NCBI GenBank assembly: GCA_050084515.1
Contig: CM114273.1
Coordinates: 39,618,001 to 39,682,000, forward strand
Direction of reading: 5' to 3'
From: Blasia pusilla
Taxonomy: Eukaryota > Marchantiophyta > Marchantiopsida > Blasiales
Length of the DNA: 64,000 nt
Positions 35,090-46,400 of this stretch are shown here, piece by piece; position 1 is the first letter of the stretch, and each line of letters opens with the position of its first letter. Both the position numbers and the translations under genes were made by a program. The notes under the pieces are model-generated. The model made no database searches. It was not told where the DNA came from and saw only the letters and a program-made list of their open reading frames with translations.

Positions 35090-37009
35090 CTACTCCACCT
35101 GAAAACCTACGCGGTCCTCTACCCCGGTCTTCCATCTCGTACGCCCAACTGATAGGACGACTCATAATGTGTGGCAATGTGCTCACAAACTCCTCTACAC
35201 CCTCCCCCTCTTCTGATGATCACAGAGAAGGAGGTCAAAGTGGTCCCTCACGTGGAGACCCTCGGAATCTCGCGCCACTCCCCGTAAAACCTCTAGAGCT
35301 ACTCTCGGGTTCACTTCCTCGCCTCTCAAAGTTCCAAACGGACTCCGTGATGACCCTCGTGCCCCTCTCACCCGATCACTCTGAACCTTGTGAGTAATCC
35401 CTCAATCACTCATCCCAAACATGCGGCACTCGATCTACACTCTCCCTCCCCGAGACGCGTAACATGCAGCAACACGTGGCGTGGTGCGGAAAATCAACCA
35501 CACTATCATCTCATCGAAAACCTACCCTCAACTCCAGACATCCCACACAAGTCTATGTCCCTTAAACCACATATATAGATGATGTTCTCAGCATCCACAC
35601 ACCCAATATCCCCAAATAAACTACCAAAATCCCAGAATCCCTCAAACGTGTAGGGTAAAGGAACAGTATGGGTAACCTAAACACATGTCGATGTCGCTCC
35701 TCAACAACTGCAAATCTCGACCCCAACTCGGTCGTGGAGACAACTCCTCCAATCAGCAAGTTATACTCCTCGCGTACTGACGCTGCTCAAAGCTCCTCGA
35801 TAGACAGTGCGGTTCCAGCGAAACTGTGCGGCGTTGCAGGCGGCACGGAACGGCTACGAACGACACGACCCTCGATGGTGGGATGCGGCACTCGGCGGCA
35901 TACCCTCCTCAATTAACAACAAACCCACACTTTGCTCCACAATGACGGTGCAGTTCCGCAATCGAGATAGTGCGGTGCGGCCACGAGCGGCACGACGCGG
36001 AAATCGACGGCGCGTTGCGGATACGGGCGTCACGGCATGATACTTGATCATCGTCAAGCGGCTACCAATTACAGCATAGCATCATAAAATGAAAACTCAA
36101 ACTCCATTACCGGAGGTCATCTACCATCACTGGTTGATGACGAAACTTCGATGACGGTGGCGGCCAAACCAAAGTACATGGTGGCGGCGTAAGTAAGAGA
36201 ATCAACGGTGGTCCTGGAATACCCTCCACTTTGTAATGGCAGAAATGGCAACCAAAGGGTGGACAACGGCCGAATGCAGCTTTGAGCAACGCTGGGCAAC
36301 GGCAACGGCCGACGGTGGACCGTTGACGGTGACCGTTGATGGTGACGGTTGACTGTTGATGGTGACAGTTGGCCGTTGAAGGTTGACCATTGATGGTGAC
36401 GCTTGACCGGTGATGGTGACTATGACGGCGACGGCTGCCGCCGGCGTGGCGGCTGGTTTAGGGTTTGAACAATTTAGCCCAAAAAATCGCCTACCAATGG
36501 CAATTTTTCAAGATTGACCATAACATTCTTGCTACTCCAAATTGTGCACCGTTTGTTGCACAACGAGAAAAACTTCATGATCTACAACAACGTCATAAAC
36601 TATTTGGAATTGGGCATTCGAGTAAAAATTGACAGGGACTGTCGTAAAGCCCAATGTCTCTTTCTCCTACACAAAATTTGGCAGCGCTTCCGCGCTGATT
36701 ACTCCCAACCAAAATGTAAAACCTGTAAAAATACAAATCAGCAAGCTACATGGTGCTCCCAAGAGCACCCGTATGGGGCAACCTGCCCCCATAATCAATT
36801 CCTATCAGAAATTGGGCAGTGCTTCCGCGCGCCACTCTTCCACACGAAAAATCAGTAAATGCAAAGAACAATCAAAGCAGCCCTTGCTCCGGTGAGCACT
36901 CCCATGAGCTGCTGAACGGGGAACACGGTCCCCAACCTAAAAAAATAGCGAGTGACCAGCGAGCTCCCCCATGAAGCTCTCTCACTCTCTCATTCTCTCT
37001 TTGTAATGT
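35090..37009 (-). other. 1.9-kb leader between A1 and gag (element B)
   Basis: This untranslated-looking leader is shared with element D. It has a stretch of imperfect GGTTGATGGTGAC-like repeats (36300-36430), a CG-rich segment (35930-36040) and a 65-codon open stretch at 35562-35759 that is also open in D but lacks an ATG. No tRNA-Met primer-binding site is visible next to A1. How minus-strand synthesis is primed is therefore unclear. Confidence 0.7.
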
Positions 37010-37519
37010 AAGATCCAATCTCTCTCTACACCATTTCACACCATAGCTCTCAAAGGTGTGCACTCTCTCTCATGTCAAACCAAACCCAATCTCTTAATGA
37101 GAGGCTTGGGTTACACTCACAAGGCAAGGGACCATAGCTTCGCCGCCTCATGCCAAGAGGTTCAACAAAGAGAGAATGAATTCTCAAGCTCTCTCTCCTT
37201 GAGGTATACACCTCCCCTTTCCCAAGCTCTCTCTGCATGGTAACCTATTCTCCCAAGTCACCTCCTTGGCTCTTGACCTGATGTAGGAGGTTAAGGGCCA
37301 CTTACCATAAATAGAAGGTGATCATATACTCAAAATGATACTTACCTAAAATAGTAAGTTCCTCAATATGGCTCCAAATGAGCCGAAACGAAGGGGAAAC
37401 CTGCTCTCTCAGGTTTTGGCGGGGCCTCAGCAGGTCATCCTCAAACTACTGAGCATGTCCTCCACTACTCAAGAAGGCGCTCTACTAGATCTCACCGATC
37501 TATCCTAAAAGACATGACA
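37010..37519 (-). repeat. Segment A1 (element B, 5' terminal repeat)
   Basis: On the minus strand it begins TGTCATGTCTTTTAGG and matches A2 (26840-27353) until GGATCTTA. There it changes directly to leader sequence (ACAAAGAGAGAATGAG), without block B. The same junction is seen in element D. Confidence 0.88.
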
Positions 37520-37800
37520 ACATCATCCTCTACTTGTCTCATCAAGCAAAGGAATCCTTCCTCTAACTAAGCCAAACTCGTCCTCGTGATGGCGTTCACC
37601 AACTCCATCTTTCTAGGAACCTCATGAACCAATATGACGTCCGTCCATTTTCCGTTAACCAAGATGCTCAACCTCAAAGGTCTTCGCCTTAGTTCCATCT
37701 CATACGCATCCAAGAACGTGTTTCATAAGACTCCATCGATTCTGTCCATGTCACAAATTGTGAAATTCTCCTTCAACTCAAATACTCCGCATCCCACAAC
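37520..37800 (-). pseudogene. Chromovirus protease C-terminal part
   Basis: Minus-strand translation gives FTICDMDRIDGVL, NTFLDAYEMELRRRPLRL and WTDVILVHEVPRK, typical of the end of a Ty3/gypsy protease. A stop replaces a residue after DGVL. Element B's A1 begins immediately beyond, at 37519. Confidence 0.65.
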
Positions 37801-38484
37801 TAGCCCTAAAACCAGACCTAGGTCTAAGGGATGTGCTTTGGCGCAACCTCACAAACTAGCGCTAAGGGATCCGCTTTGGCGCAATCTCACAAACTCCATG
37901 CCATCGTAATACTCCTCATATCCCGGAGTGAATCGATCCCCAATCAATTCCTTGAAATCTCCCCAACTCAACGTTCTTCCACGGCCCATATGTTCTTTAC
38001 GGTGAGCCGTCCACCAGTGGAGAGCATGATCCTTCAGAAACGTGACCACAATCGTCACCTTGTCTTGCTCATCTGCCTTTTGCGCTTCAAAATAAAGTTC
38101 GAGTTCCGTTAGAAACTCGCTCACTTTCCAAGAACGCTCCATTCCTGTGAATGGCGTTGGCAAAGTAGTCTTACAAAGCTTCTTTCCGGAACTAGAGGCT
38201 CCATTCGACTTGAGTTCTATTATCACCTTGCTCCGTTCAGCCATCTAGTCCGCCATCACCTTCATCAATCCCATCATTTGGATATAAAAGGCCGGTTCGT
38301 TTGAGTTTGGAGCCGAAAGCCCTATGGAAAGATTTTCGTTTGGAACATCCTCATGTCTGGGACTCGGAACTTTGGGAGTCGCAATCTCCACCTCTGGCTC
38401 ACGGTCCGTCATTGATTCGTATCTCGGCTTTTTTGCTTTGACTTGCGGTTTCCTTGGTTCTTCGCCCTTGGTCGCCATTTGCAA
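37800..38484 (-). pseudogene. Chromovirus gag
   Basis: Reads MQMATKGEE at the start (38484) and KVMAD, followed by a TAG at the join near 38245. The frame then continues with MAERSKVI, MERSWKVSEFLTELELYFEAQK and VTFLKDHALHWWTAHR, the retrotransposon gag core. The TAG stands where the surrounding frame suggests CAG. It forms the particle core of the chromovirus. Confidence 0.8.
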
Positions 38485-38609
38485 GTCCTCGCTTTCTCAG
38501 ATCTCCTCCTCTTCTCTTGCATTCCTCCTCGAGTGTCGAGGTCTTCCAGCTACCTTGAGTTCTTCTCAAACGTCCAGATCTTCTACGATCCCAAGTTCGC
38601 GGTTATCAA

Positions 38610-38627
38610 GGATTTTCTCTGATACCA
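38610..38627 (-). promoter_or_regulatory. Chromovirus primer-binding site (tRNA-iMet type)
   Basis: On the minus strand, two bases after the LTR end (GCGCACGACA), the sequence TGGTATCAGAGAAAATCC begins. Its first eleven bases match the standard complement of the plant initiator tRNA-Met 3' end. Confidence 0.88.
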
Positions 38628-38629
38628 CG

Positions 38630-39500
38630 TGTCGTGCGCCTACTCTCCTTGAACGTTAATCTTGTTGTTGCGGAAGCGTGCGTTCAGTAGGTCACGCTCT
38701 CAACGCTGATCTGCATCCAAACACGCACTTTGGTTAGTCGGGTCTTGGATCAATCAGCGACTAACTTTCCGAGTTCTCATCTTGGTCTCTCATCAAGCTC
38801 AACCTTCTTGTTTCGCGGTTTACAACACGGGCAAGTCTCAAAAGACTTGGGACAGACTTTCTGGTTGGTTGAGGAACCTCAAACGGCGTTTCGCGCCTGG
38901 CGGCTCTAACTGTCCGATGGACATCCAATGAGTCCCTAACCGAGACTCGACAAAGTGAATTTCGGGTTGGAATCCAAGTGTGGCGCACAAAGTCCACTCC
39001 CTTGGATCAGGTTTGGGTTTCAAGTCCCAATGCCAAACTCCCGTTCCATCCCGTGCCTCTAAGATGCCGTTTGGTGCTCAAAATGGGGATTTGTGTTCCA
39101 AGACATCTTGGAGAGACTCCTCCCTTACTAGTAATTTTGGGGATCTTTGGGGTTCCCTACATTTAGGGAAAGACACCCGGGCCTCTCCAAATGGCCCTCA
39201 ATGCGATTGCTCTCACTGTCATTTTCGGCCAATATCTCAGTCTGTGCTTATGCATTTGCTAAGATCTTTGGTGCGTTGGAAGCATCTCAAGATAAGCTTT
39301 CCAACGCGCCATTAGTTGTTTTGAACATATCTTGGGCCTAAACGTTATGGTCCAAAACAAAATCAAATTCCCCAACCCTAGTCATGTTCCAAAACTGGTT
39401 CTCACCTCTTTGGCAACCAACCTTCCAAGTTTACTCCCTCTTTTATAGGTTGGAATCTTGGCTAACCCTAGTTATCTCAGGTAACCATGGTTTCTCAATG
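38630..39500 (-). repeat. Chromovirus 5' LTR
   Basis: The part 38630-39429 matches the left LTR. Beyond it, on the minus strand, a TATAAAAG box (complement of 39440-39447) stands where a U3 promoter is expected. The outer end is not resolved, because the left LTR has unrelated sequence in the corresponding place. Confidence 0.75.
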
Positions 39501-42500
39501 TTATCCTAGTAAGTATTTTTTTTTCTTGATTTTCCAAAATATAGTTTATAATCTTGGACTAATCTTCGTCAACTTATATGGTTAGAATCCATGCAATTTC
39601 TAATGGAAATTTGTCTCTATTGTTCTTTGAATTTCTTTTGCTCGTTTGGATTTGCATGGCTTTTGAAAAAAATTGATGATTTTAATAATTATTCAAAAAA
39701 ATCTCTACTAAAATAATTCATAATTCACCGTATTATGAATTCGTCGAGTGAAATCTCAAAGTTTTCCCCTGAAAACCCTAATTTCACAAGTATTTCTTGC
39801 CACGTAGATTTTTTGTTAACGATAACTTTAGGCTTTTAGGCCAAAGTTGTCAATCAATTGGATTCAGTGTTATGAGCCTCCCCTAACCATCGGTACATGG
39901 TTGGTTCAACAAATTATGAATGTCGTCAGAGTGTGGATTCTCTTGGTGTGCATTTGACACGTTGGCCAATTGAGAATGAGAGGATTGCCACTCACGATGT
40001 TATATGGAATATCATGTTTTGTATTGCTCATGGGAGTAGCTTCCACGTGTAGGGAGAGCGGCACTATTCCATGCGAGATTCCTTTATTCGTGCTAATCTT
40101 TATATGACGTGAGGGTCTGAGGTGGTGGTGATGGATTCTACATGGGAGTCTGTGCGGGCACATATTGTGGCACAAGGGGGATTTCCATTAGGAGCGACGA
40201 TGGCAATGAAAGAAAACCTATATGTTTAGTCGACTTTTCAAAGGATATTGATTCATCCCCTTAACCATAGAGATGTACAAGACTATGGGAGAGAGGTGCG
40301 ACTCGTTCCTTAGTACGAATTGTGCTCTACGTGAGAAATTGACAATCCCTAACTACTATAACCCTTCATTATAGGCAGTGGGTTTCCATAAAGTTTCAAC
40401 ATGCCCAAACCAAAGGGCTTTTGAGGCGGGCCAACCAGGAGGTAAGGTACTCCAAAAGTCCTTCTAGTGATAATCACATTTCCTTAGGGCCTCATCCCAT
40501 GGGCATCGTGGAGGTCGCGGAGATCCATTTTCTATAACCAAAACGGTTATCTAACTATCTATGGAGAAAAGACTATATGGAGAAAAGACTATTGGTCTCA
40601 CCTAAGTACTTCCGTTCCGACATTGAATAAGGTCACTAGAACACTGGACCAATTGTGCGCCAAAAGTTTTGTGCTCATGGAATCAAAGCCATGAGGGCTG
40701 GAAGATATTATCTATCTATATTGTTGGTGCGTTCCTAAAAGAGAATCCCCTTTTACTTTCACCCCGGCCTAGTGTGGTCTTTAAGGTCCCCCCCCCCCCC
40801 TTTTTTTTCCCTTGAACGATACTTCTTTCTATAAGGTTCCCAAAACAGGCTTGCGCTCAAATGCCGTACCTACCAGCTTGAACGGAAATCACCATTCCCG
40901 CACATTCCCAAGAATCCCAAGCCTTTGTTCCGACCCCCCGGCTTGTCCGTACGGTGTACCAAGAAACTGCAACAGGGCCACGATGAAAGACAAAGCTTAC
41001 GAAAAGCGGGGACAACGCCACCGCAGTCGGAATTTCTTAACAGCGCTTTCCCCGAATGGTAGGGCCGTCTCCATCGCCTGCACTGAAATGAAAACTCCGC
41101 GCGGCTTCAGATTCGCACCTCGCTCCACCGTAGGTAGTACCAACGAGCTCGACCAAACGATATGACCGATCCCAAGAATTTGTTTCCACTGCCGCTTGTC
41201 TCCACCTTCCACCAAGACACTACGGAAACTACATGGGGCAGTCCCCGAGTGTGCATTGGTAGCCAGCCCTGGCTCCATCGTAGTCCCTACGAACTTGAAC
41301 CGAGAAAATTCCGCACCTTCAAAGACTTCAGATTCGAATCTGAAACACTGCCACAAGCACTATGGTGCTACACTAGCACTTCTGATCCAGTCTTGAGATG
41401 GCGCATATGAGTTCCGCATACGTAACGGTGAAGAAAGTCCTTAAGCATGTAGGCCATCCATCTCAAGATTCGCAGCTCGAGTTACTCGGCTGAGTGCCGT
41501 GGAAGTTTAGGATCCCCACAAGAAAACTCGGACAAAATATCTTACGAGTGCGGCAGCTCAAGTTCGGCATCGTTGACTATGGTCAAACAAATAATGCAAT
41601 ACAAAGTTGTATTGTATTATTTTTAAAGGTCTTGTTTGTTATATAATACTAATAAGGATTTTATACAATTCTTATGGGTAATTTAAGTTACCGATAATTA
41701 TTGTAGTTTTGCTCCCCATATTTAACTTACCCCCAAATCTTACATAATCAAACATCCATGCCCACATTTTAATCTTAACAAATTTTAATGTGGATTTATT
41801 ATTTCCAAAGGGCTTTTTTTTCAAGAAGGGTTTCACTTTTTTGTGTAAATAGTAAAAAAAGAACCTCACTCTCATCAAATTATATTTATGTACAAAAATT
41901 TAAAATTTATTGAAACTCAGTTTGAGTTTATACATGCATACTGGTTGTAAAAAAATTAATCAAATACTTTGAGATTTAAAAAATATTTTTTGAAAAAAGG
42001 CTTCAACCAAAGACTAAAGACAAGACGAGATCATGACATTGGATGGATTTGTTATTTTGCTAGAAGGGACCTTACCACGGAGATTAATTACACGTCTTCA
42101 AGTTGTGCTTTCTTATTCCATAAAGGCTCCCGAGGTGCCTTCATCGGATACACATATATCATGATACTATTTCTTTGCATGAAATGATACTAGAGAGAAG
42201 GTATTCCATCCCCTCCCCAATTCTAACAGGTTTTTTTTATTTTAAGTTAGGGTTTAGAGCTGATATAACTAGTACATACGCATCCACCAGTTTTTCTAAT
42301 AATTTTCGTGGGGTAACAAAAGAAATATCCAAGAAAGACAAAATCCCTAAACATGATCGATGACACGTATTATGACATCAATTCTTTCGTAGTACCGGAA
42401 TAAAACTACAAGATCATTGATTAATATGGAGAGTGAACAAAAGAAAAAAAATCGAGAAAGAACCATCTAATGTTGCGACAAGATCGCAACGGGCTTTCAC

Positions 42501-43426
42501 CTTTTAAAAAATGTAAAAAATCTCTAGTATGGCCATCTGTCAATAATAAGTTGTCAAAACAAATCACTAAACAGCTGACGGCCGGAGAGTAAGGATAGAA
42601 ACCTCCAGCCAACAAGATCAAGACCGTGCACGATATGCCGAGCACAAGCAGATCCTAATATAGTATAAACAGCAAACGCACAAAACGTATGGCATGGCAG
42701 TCGAACATGCTCGAGTGTTTCACCTACGGCTTTTGTGTCTATTATTGTCCAGAAACTCGATGAAACCACGCACCCGTCCTCGATCGGATAAAACAAGAAC
42801 GGATTGCTAGGATACCGGTAGCGGGTGAAAGGTCCCGAATATAGGAAGTTCATTCCCATGAAATGGAGGAACAAGTAGTGAATCTTAGTTAGCTCTTGAC
42901 CAGCTCGCTGTCCTTGTAACGAAGAAAGAGAAATTTTTCCGCTGGTTCGTGGAGGCAATTTCATCCGTTAGTTCGTGCGGCGATGAGGAGGGTTGAATCG
43001 AATGGAAGAGTCGAAGGGGCTACTTTTCCAAAACTCCTGGATAACACAGAACACTTCGTGTTTAGAACGCCACTGACTGCAGTGCTAAAGAGCAGATGCC
43101 GATACATCAGCTCGCGCTTGCTCACTACCAGGCATAATTGATCAAAACGTCCCCAGACTCCCCACTGACACGATTGCTCGCTTTTATCCTGAAGTGATCC
43201 ATCCTCAGGCGCAATCATTTTCAGCGCATTCGGATCCTGGGGAATTCTCCCAGTTTCGCAGTCGGGCTCGACTCAGGTCTTCAGTTCCATGGAGAGCTGG
43301 AGCTGCAGCACTAGAGCAGTGTAAGTAGTCGAGGTACGTTATCTGCAATTCCAAGTCGATAGAACCCAGGATCTCACGCTGCATTGAGGCCAGAGGATCG
43401 GTTTCAGATCGATTCTATTGATCGAG
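39500..43426. other. Intergenic DNA between chromovirus and ABCG gene
   Basis: No supported gene. A stretch near 39840-40230 translates with long open pieces broken by stops and may be a decayed transposon, but I recognise no family. A C13 run followed by T8 lies at 40788-40808. 40812-41410 is GC-rich with long open frames on both strands and no family motifs. 42554-43218 has two minus-strand open frames just upstream of the ABCG start, also unrecognised. Confidence 0.45.
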
Positions 43427-46400
43427 ATGGACCCTGCACCGGATCAGGTCCTCGGTCCACGGAAGAGCCGCTCCAGTTTTGATGAGATTACAGGAAGTGT
43501 GAGTCGCAAATCGTGGAGCAGAAGAACAGATCAGGATCTCAGCGTCATGAATCCAGAGGACGTCCGCAAGTCCAATCAGAATCTGGACAAGTGTGGCAGC
43601 GGGGGCTCCAGCCTCTCAGCCTTGGACATGATCGCCAATGGACTCCCCCTGGATGCTATCCCCTACTACGATCTGTTCATAAGAAATCTGTCCTATAAGG
43701 TCTTCTTCTGAATCTGCAGCCATGGATGAGAGATCTCTGACCTTGTGATCAGTCCTGCGTGAAGAGAACCATATAACTAGTGAGAGGTAGCTAGTATGAA
43801 ACAGGTCAGCTGGTTGTCTTTTCGCCTTACTATTTTCCATCCACACTATTATTTCCAGGAGTGTGCTCACGACACATTCATTCTGTCCGTGTTGCACGCG
43901 AGACCATTTGTGGATTGTGACTGGTTGGATGTATTGGAACGTGACGACCATTTGTGCAGGTGGACGTGAAATCAAAGGGAAATGTTATCACCCAACGAAT
44001 TCTTCTTAACAAAGTATCAGCGGAGGCCTTCCATGGGCAGATACTGGCCGTTGTGGGACCGTCGGGTTCCGGGAAGACGACCTTCCTGGACGCGCTGGCG
44101 GGACGCGTCTCAAGGAAGAGCTTAGAGGGAGAGGTTTATGTGAACGGAGACGCAATCGATGATTCCTTTAACCGCATTTCGGGATACGTGATGCAAGACG
44201 ATGATCTCTTTCCCATGCTGACTGTCCGAGAGACTCTTCTGTTCAGTGCCAGACTTAGGATTTCAGACACAATGCCCATCCAGGAGAAGAAGAAGCGAGT
44301 AGAGAACATGATCAACCAACTTGGTCTCAAGGGCTGCGCAGATACTCGAGTGGGCAACGACAAGGTGAAATCGATATTTAACAATCAAACTCTGAGCCTT
44401 CCTGCGAGATGTAACTTTTGTACGTAGTCACGCAGATATCTATGCGCTTTACCCTTTCCGGAACACTGGCAATGGCCCATGCTCTGGATATCCCGACATC
44501 TAGCTAGCTCGTTTCGCATTCATGACCAGAAGCAATATTCGATCTGAACGTGTACACGGACACCTCTAGATTCTTTCCTACCTTCTGCACAAACGCCGGT
44601 GCAGAAGGTCTGATGCGATCTCACGATGACCCTCCAGGCCTTTATAAATAAGGAGTCATACCCGAGGTTTATTCAGTTTGCGGTGGAGCTCGGTTCCATC
44701 GCTGAAATTGTAGCGATGGAACCGAGCTACGTTTCGAAATATTCGAAATGTAGCCTCGTCGAGTGGCTCTTACGATCATTCCATTTATGTACATCAAAGG
44801 GAGTCCAGAGTCGATAGTTTTGTATCATCATGAATCTGATTATGGTTACGCGTCCGTGCGCACACATGTACATGCGTATGGCGTGCAGGTACGAGGCGTT
44901 TCAGGTGGAGAGAGGAGGCGTGTTTCAATCGGAGCCGATCTGATCCACGATCCTCCTGTGCTATTTCTTGACGAGCCGACCTCCGGTCTTGACAGCACAT
45001 CCGCCCTCAGTGTGATGCAGGTCATTGCACTCATGGCCAAAATGGGAAAGCGCACAGTAGTTCTCACCATCCACCAGCCAAGCTACCGCATACTGGACGT
45101 CATTCAAAGAGTGCTAGTGCTGGGCCATGGAAACGTCATCTACCATGGATTCCATTCAGGGTTGAAGCACCACTTCGATTCATTGAATCAAACTATGCCA
45201 GAATTCGTAAGTGTTGAAGACTTTCATACGCATGTATGTACACCGTCAACTTACCTACGATGTCAAATAGATCTCCGAGCCGACAGACAAATGCGTTGGC
45301 GAATAGCCAACGATTTGTCTGTCCACATCCGGCCAGCCAATTAAGTTACTTCAAGCCCTCTCCTTGGCATGTCTGCTGTATGTTTTCAGATTTATGAAGG
45401 TTGATTGCCCATATCTCTAGATATCCGAGCCTAGCGTTACGCTTGGAAACCGATAAATGTACTGATTCCAAAGCCCTTTCTACAATTCTTGTCCAAATGT
45501 AGGTGAATGTCATCGAGTACGCCCTCGATACGGTTGAAAAGTACCAAAAATCGCCCGAGGGTCTTCAGCCCCTCATCATCTTGCAAGTGAGTGAATGTTT
45601 CATGCTCATTCAATATTTCGTACGTGAAAGTCTGATGCCATCCTGTCCTCTGAATTACCTCTAGGTGGGGAATTTACGCTTTAGTTTTTAATTCGAACGG
45701 GTCGTTGAATATCTACTAGCCGAAAAGATTGTTATGTCGGTGCCCTTGAATCCGTTTGACGGCGTTAGAATTCGACTTCTGCCGAACCTCGCAGATGACG
45801 AACAAGACGACTGAAGACTTGGAGGATCAAAAGACAGTATTGACACCCAAAGATACCACTGTGTCGGACTTACCACCAAAGTATGCAACATCATTCTTGT
45901 CAGAATGCTTTGTGCTCTTCGACCGCAACGCCAAAAACATTTTGCGCACACCTGAGCTATTCTACTCCCGGGTTGGCATGATGGTAAGTAGGAATTCATC
46001 TGCTGAAGGAATTTTACTAGAGATTGGTGAGGCGTTTCAAAAGCACCACTTTACACATCTCTGCCGACATTTTAACCAGGCACCGGTAGGTTGTCTACTC
46101 GAGGTTCGAGCATCGACTACTGCCGATGGGAATCACCTCATATTAATTCATGTCCTGTGCAGGTAACGGTGGCCTTGACACTAGGAACATTGTTTCTCCG
46201 AGTGAAATTGAACGAGAAAGGAATCAAAGAGCGCATTTCTTTCATCTCATTCACACTAGCACTACTGCTTTTCACGACGGTAGAATCTCTCGGAGTCTTT
46301 CTCCAGGAGCGGCAGATCTTCATAAGAGAAAAGTCTCGTGGAGCATACCGAGCATCGACCTATGTAATAGCGGGGTCGTTGATCATGTGGCCGTTCTTAC

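Larger units (their letters stand above)
26702..37519 (-). mobile_element. Element B: nested DNMT/PHD Ty3-like retroelement, full length
   Basis: This minus-strand element interrupts the chromovirus between its protease end (ending about 37520) and its protease-RT linker (resuming below 26702). Right to left it contains terminal repeat A1 (37010-37519), a 1.9-kb leader, gag, protease, methyltransferase, RT, RNase H with a tandem duplication, integrase, PHD finger, B1, A2 and B2. It is the best preserved of the four copies, with open frames of 278 codons (gag) and 326 codons (protease into methyltransferase). No clear target-site duplication is visible at its ends. Confidence 0.9.
22063..39500 (-). 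mobile_element. Chromovirus (Ty3/gypsy, chromodomain-bearing), split by element B
   Basis: The minus-strand order is 5' LTR (right, from 38630 up), tRNA-Met primer site (38610-38627), gag (about 37800-38484), protease (37520-37800), [element B], protease-RT linker and reverse transcriptase (25714-26700), RNase H (25078-25850), integrase (23962-25065), chromodomain (23826-23977) and 3' LTR (from 22063). Both LTR copies share 22063-22864 and 38630-39429 closely and end GCGCACGACA on the minus strand. The integrase plus chromodomain fits a Tekay/Del-like lineage. Stops, frame changes and catalytic substitutions show it is dead. The right limit is approximate because the U3 parts of the two LTRs do not match. 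Confidence 0.85.

Noticed and set aside
36300-36430. CRISPR-like or minisatellite array in the leader of element B
   Set aside because: The GGTTGATGGTGAC-like units are short, irregular and without spacers; simply imperfect repeats in the leader.
26702-37519. A tyrosine-recombinase (YR) gene expected from the split-repeat layout
   Set aside because: No R-HxxR-Y type domain was seen; the only recombinase is the DDE integrase.
39840-40230. Possible decayed coding region
   Set aside because: The translation has long open pieces but I could not tie it to any family.
40812-41410. Overlapping long open frames on both strands in GC-rich DNA
   Set aside because: Long frames on both strands are expected from the composition, and neither shows a family motif.
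42554-43218. Two minus-strand open frames upstream of ABCG
   Set aside because: No recognisable domain, different frames and no splice logic joining them; kept only as a note in the spacer entry.
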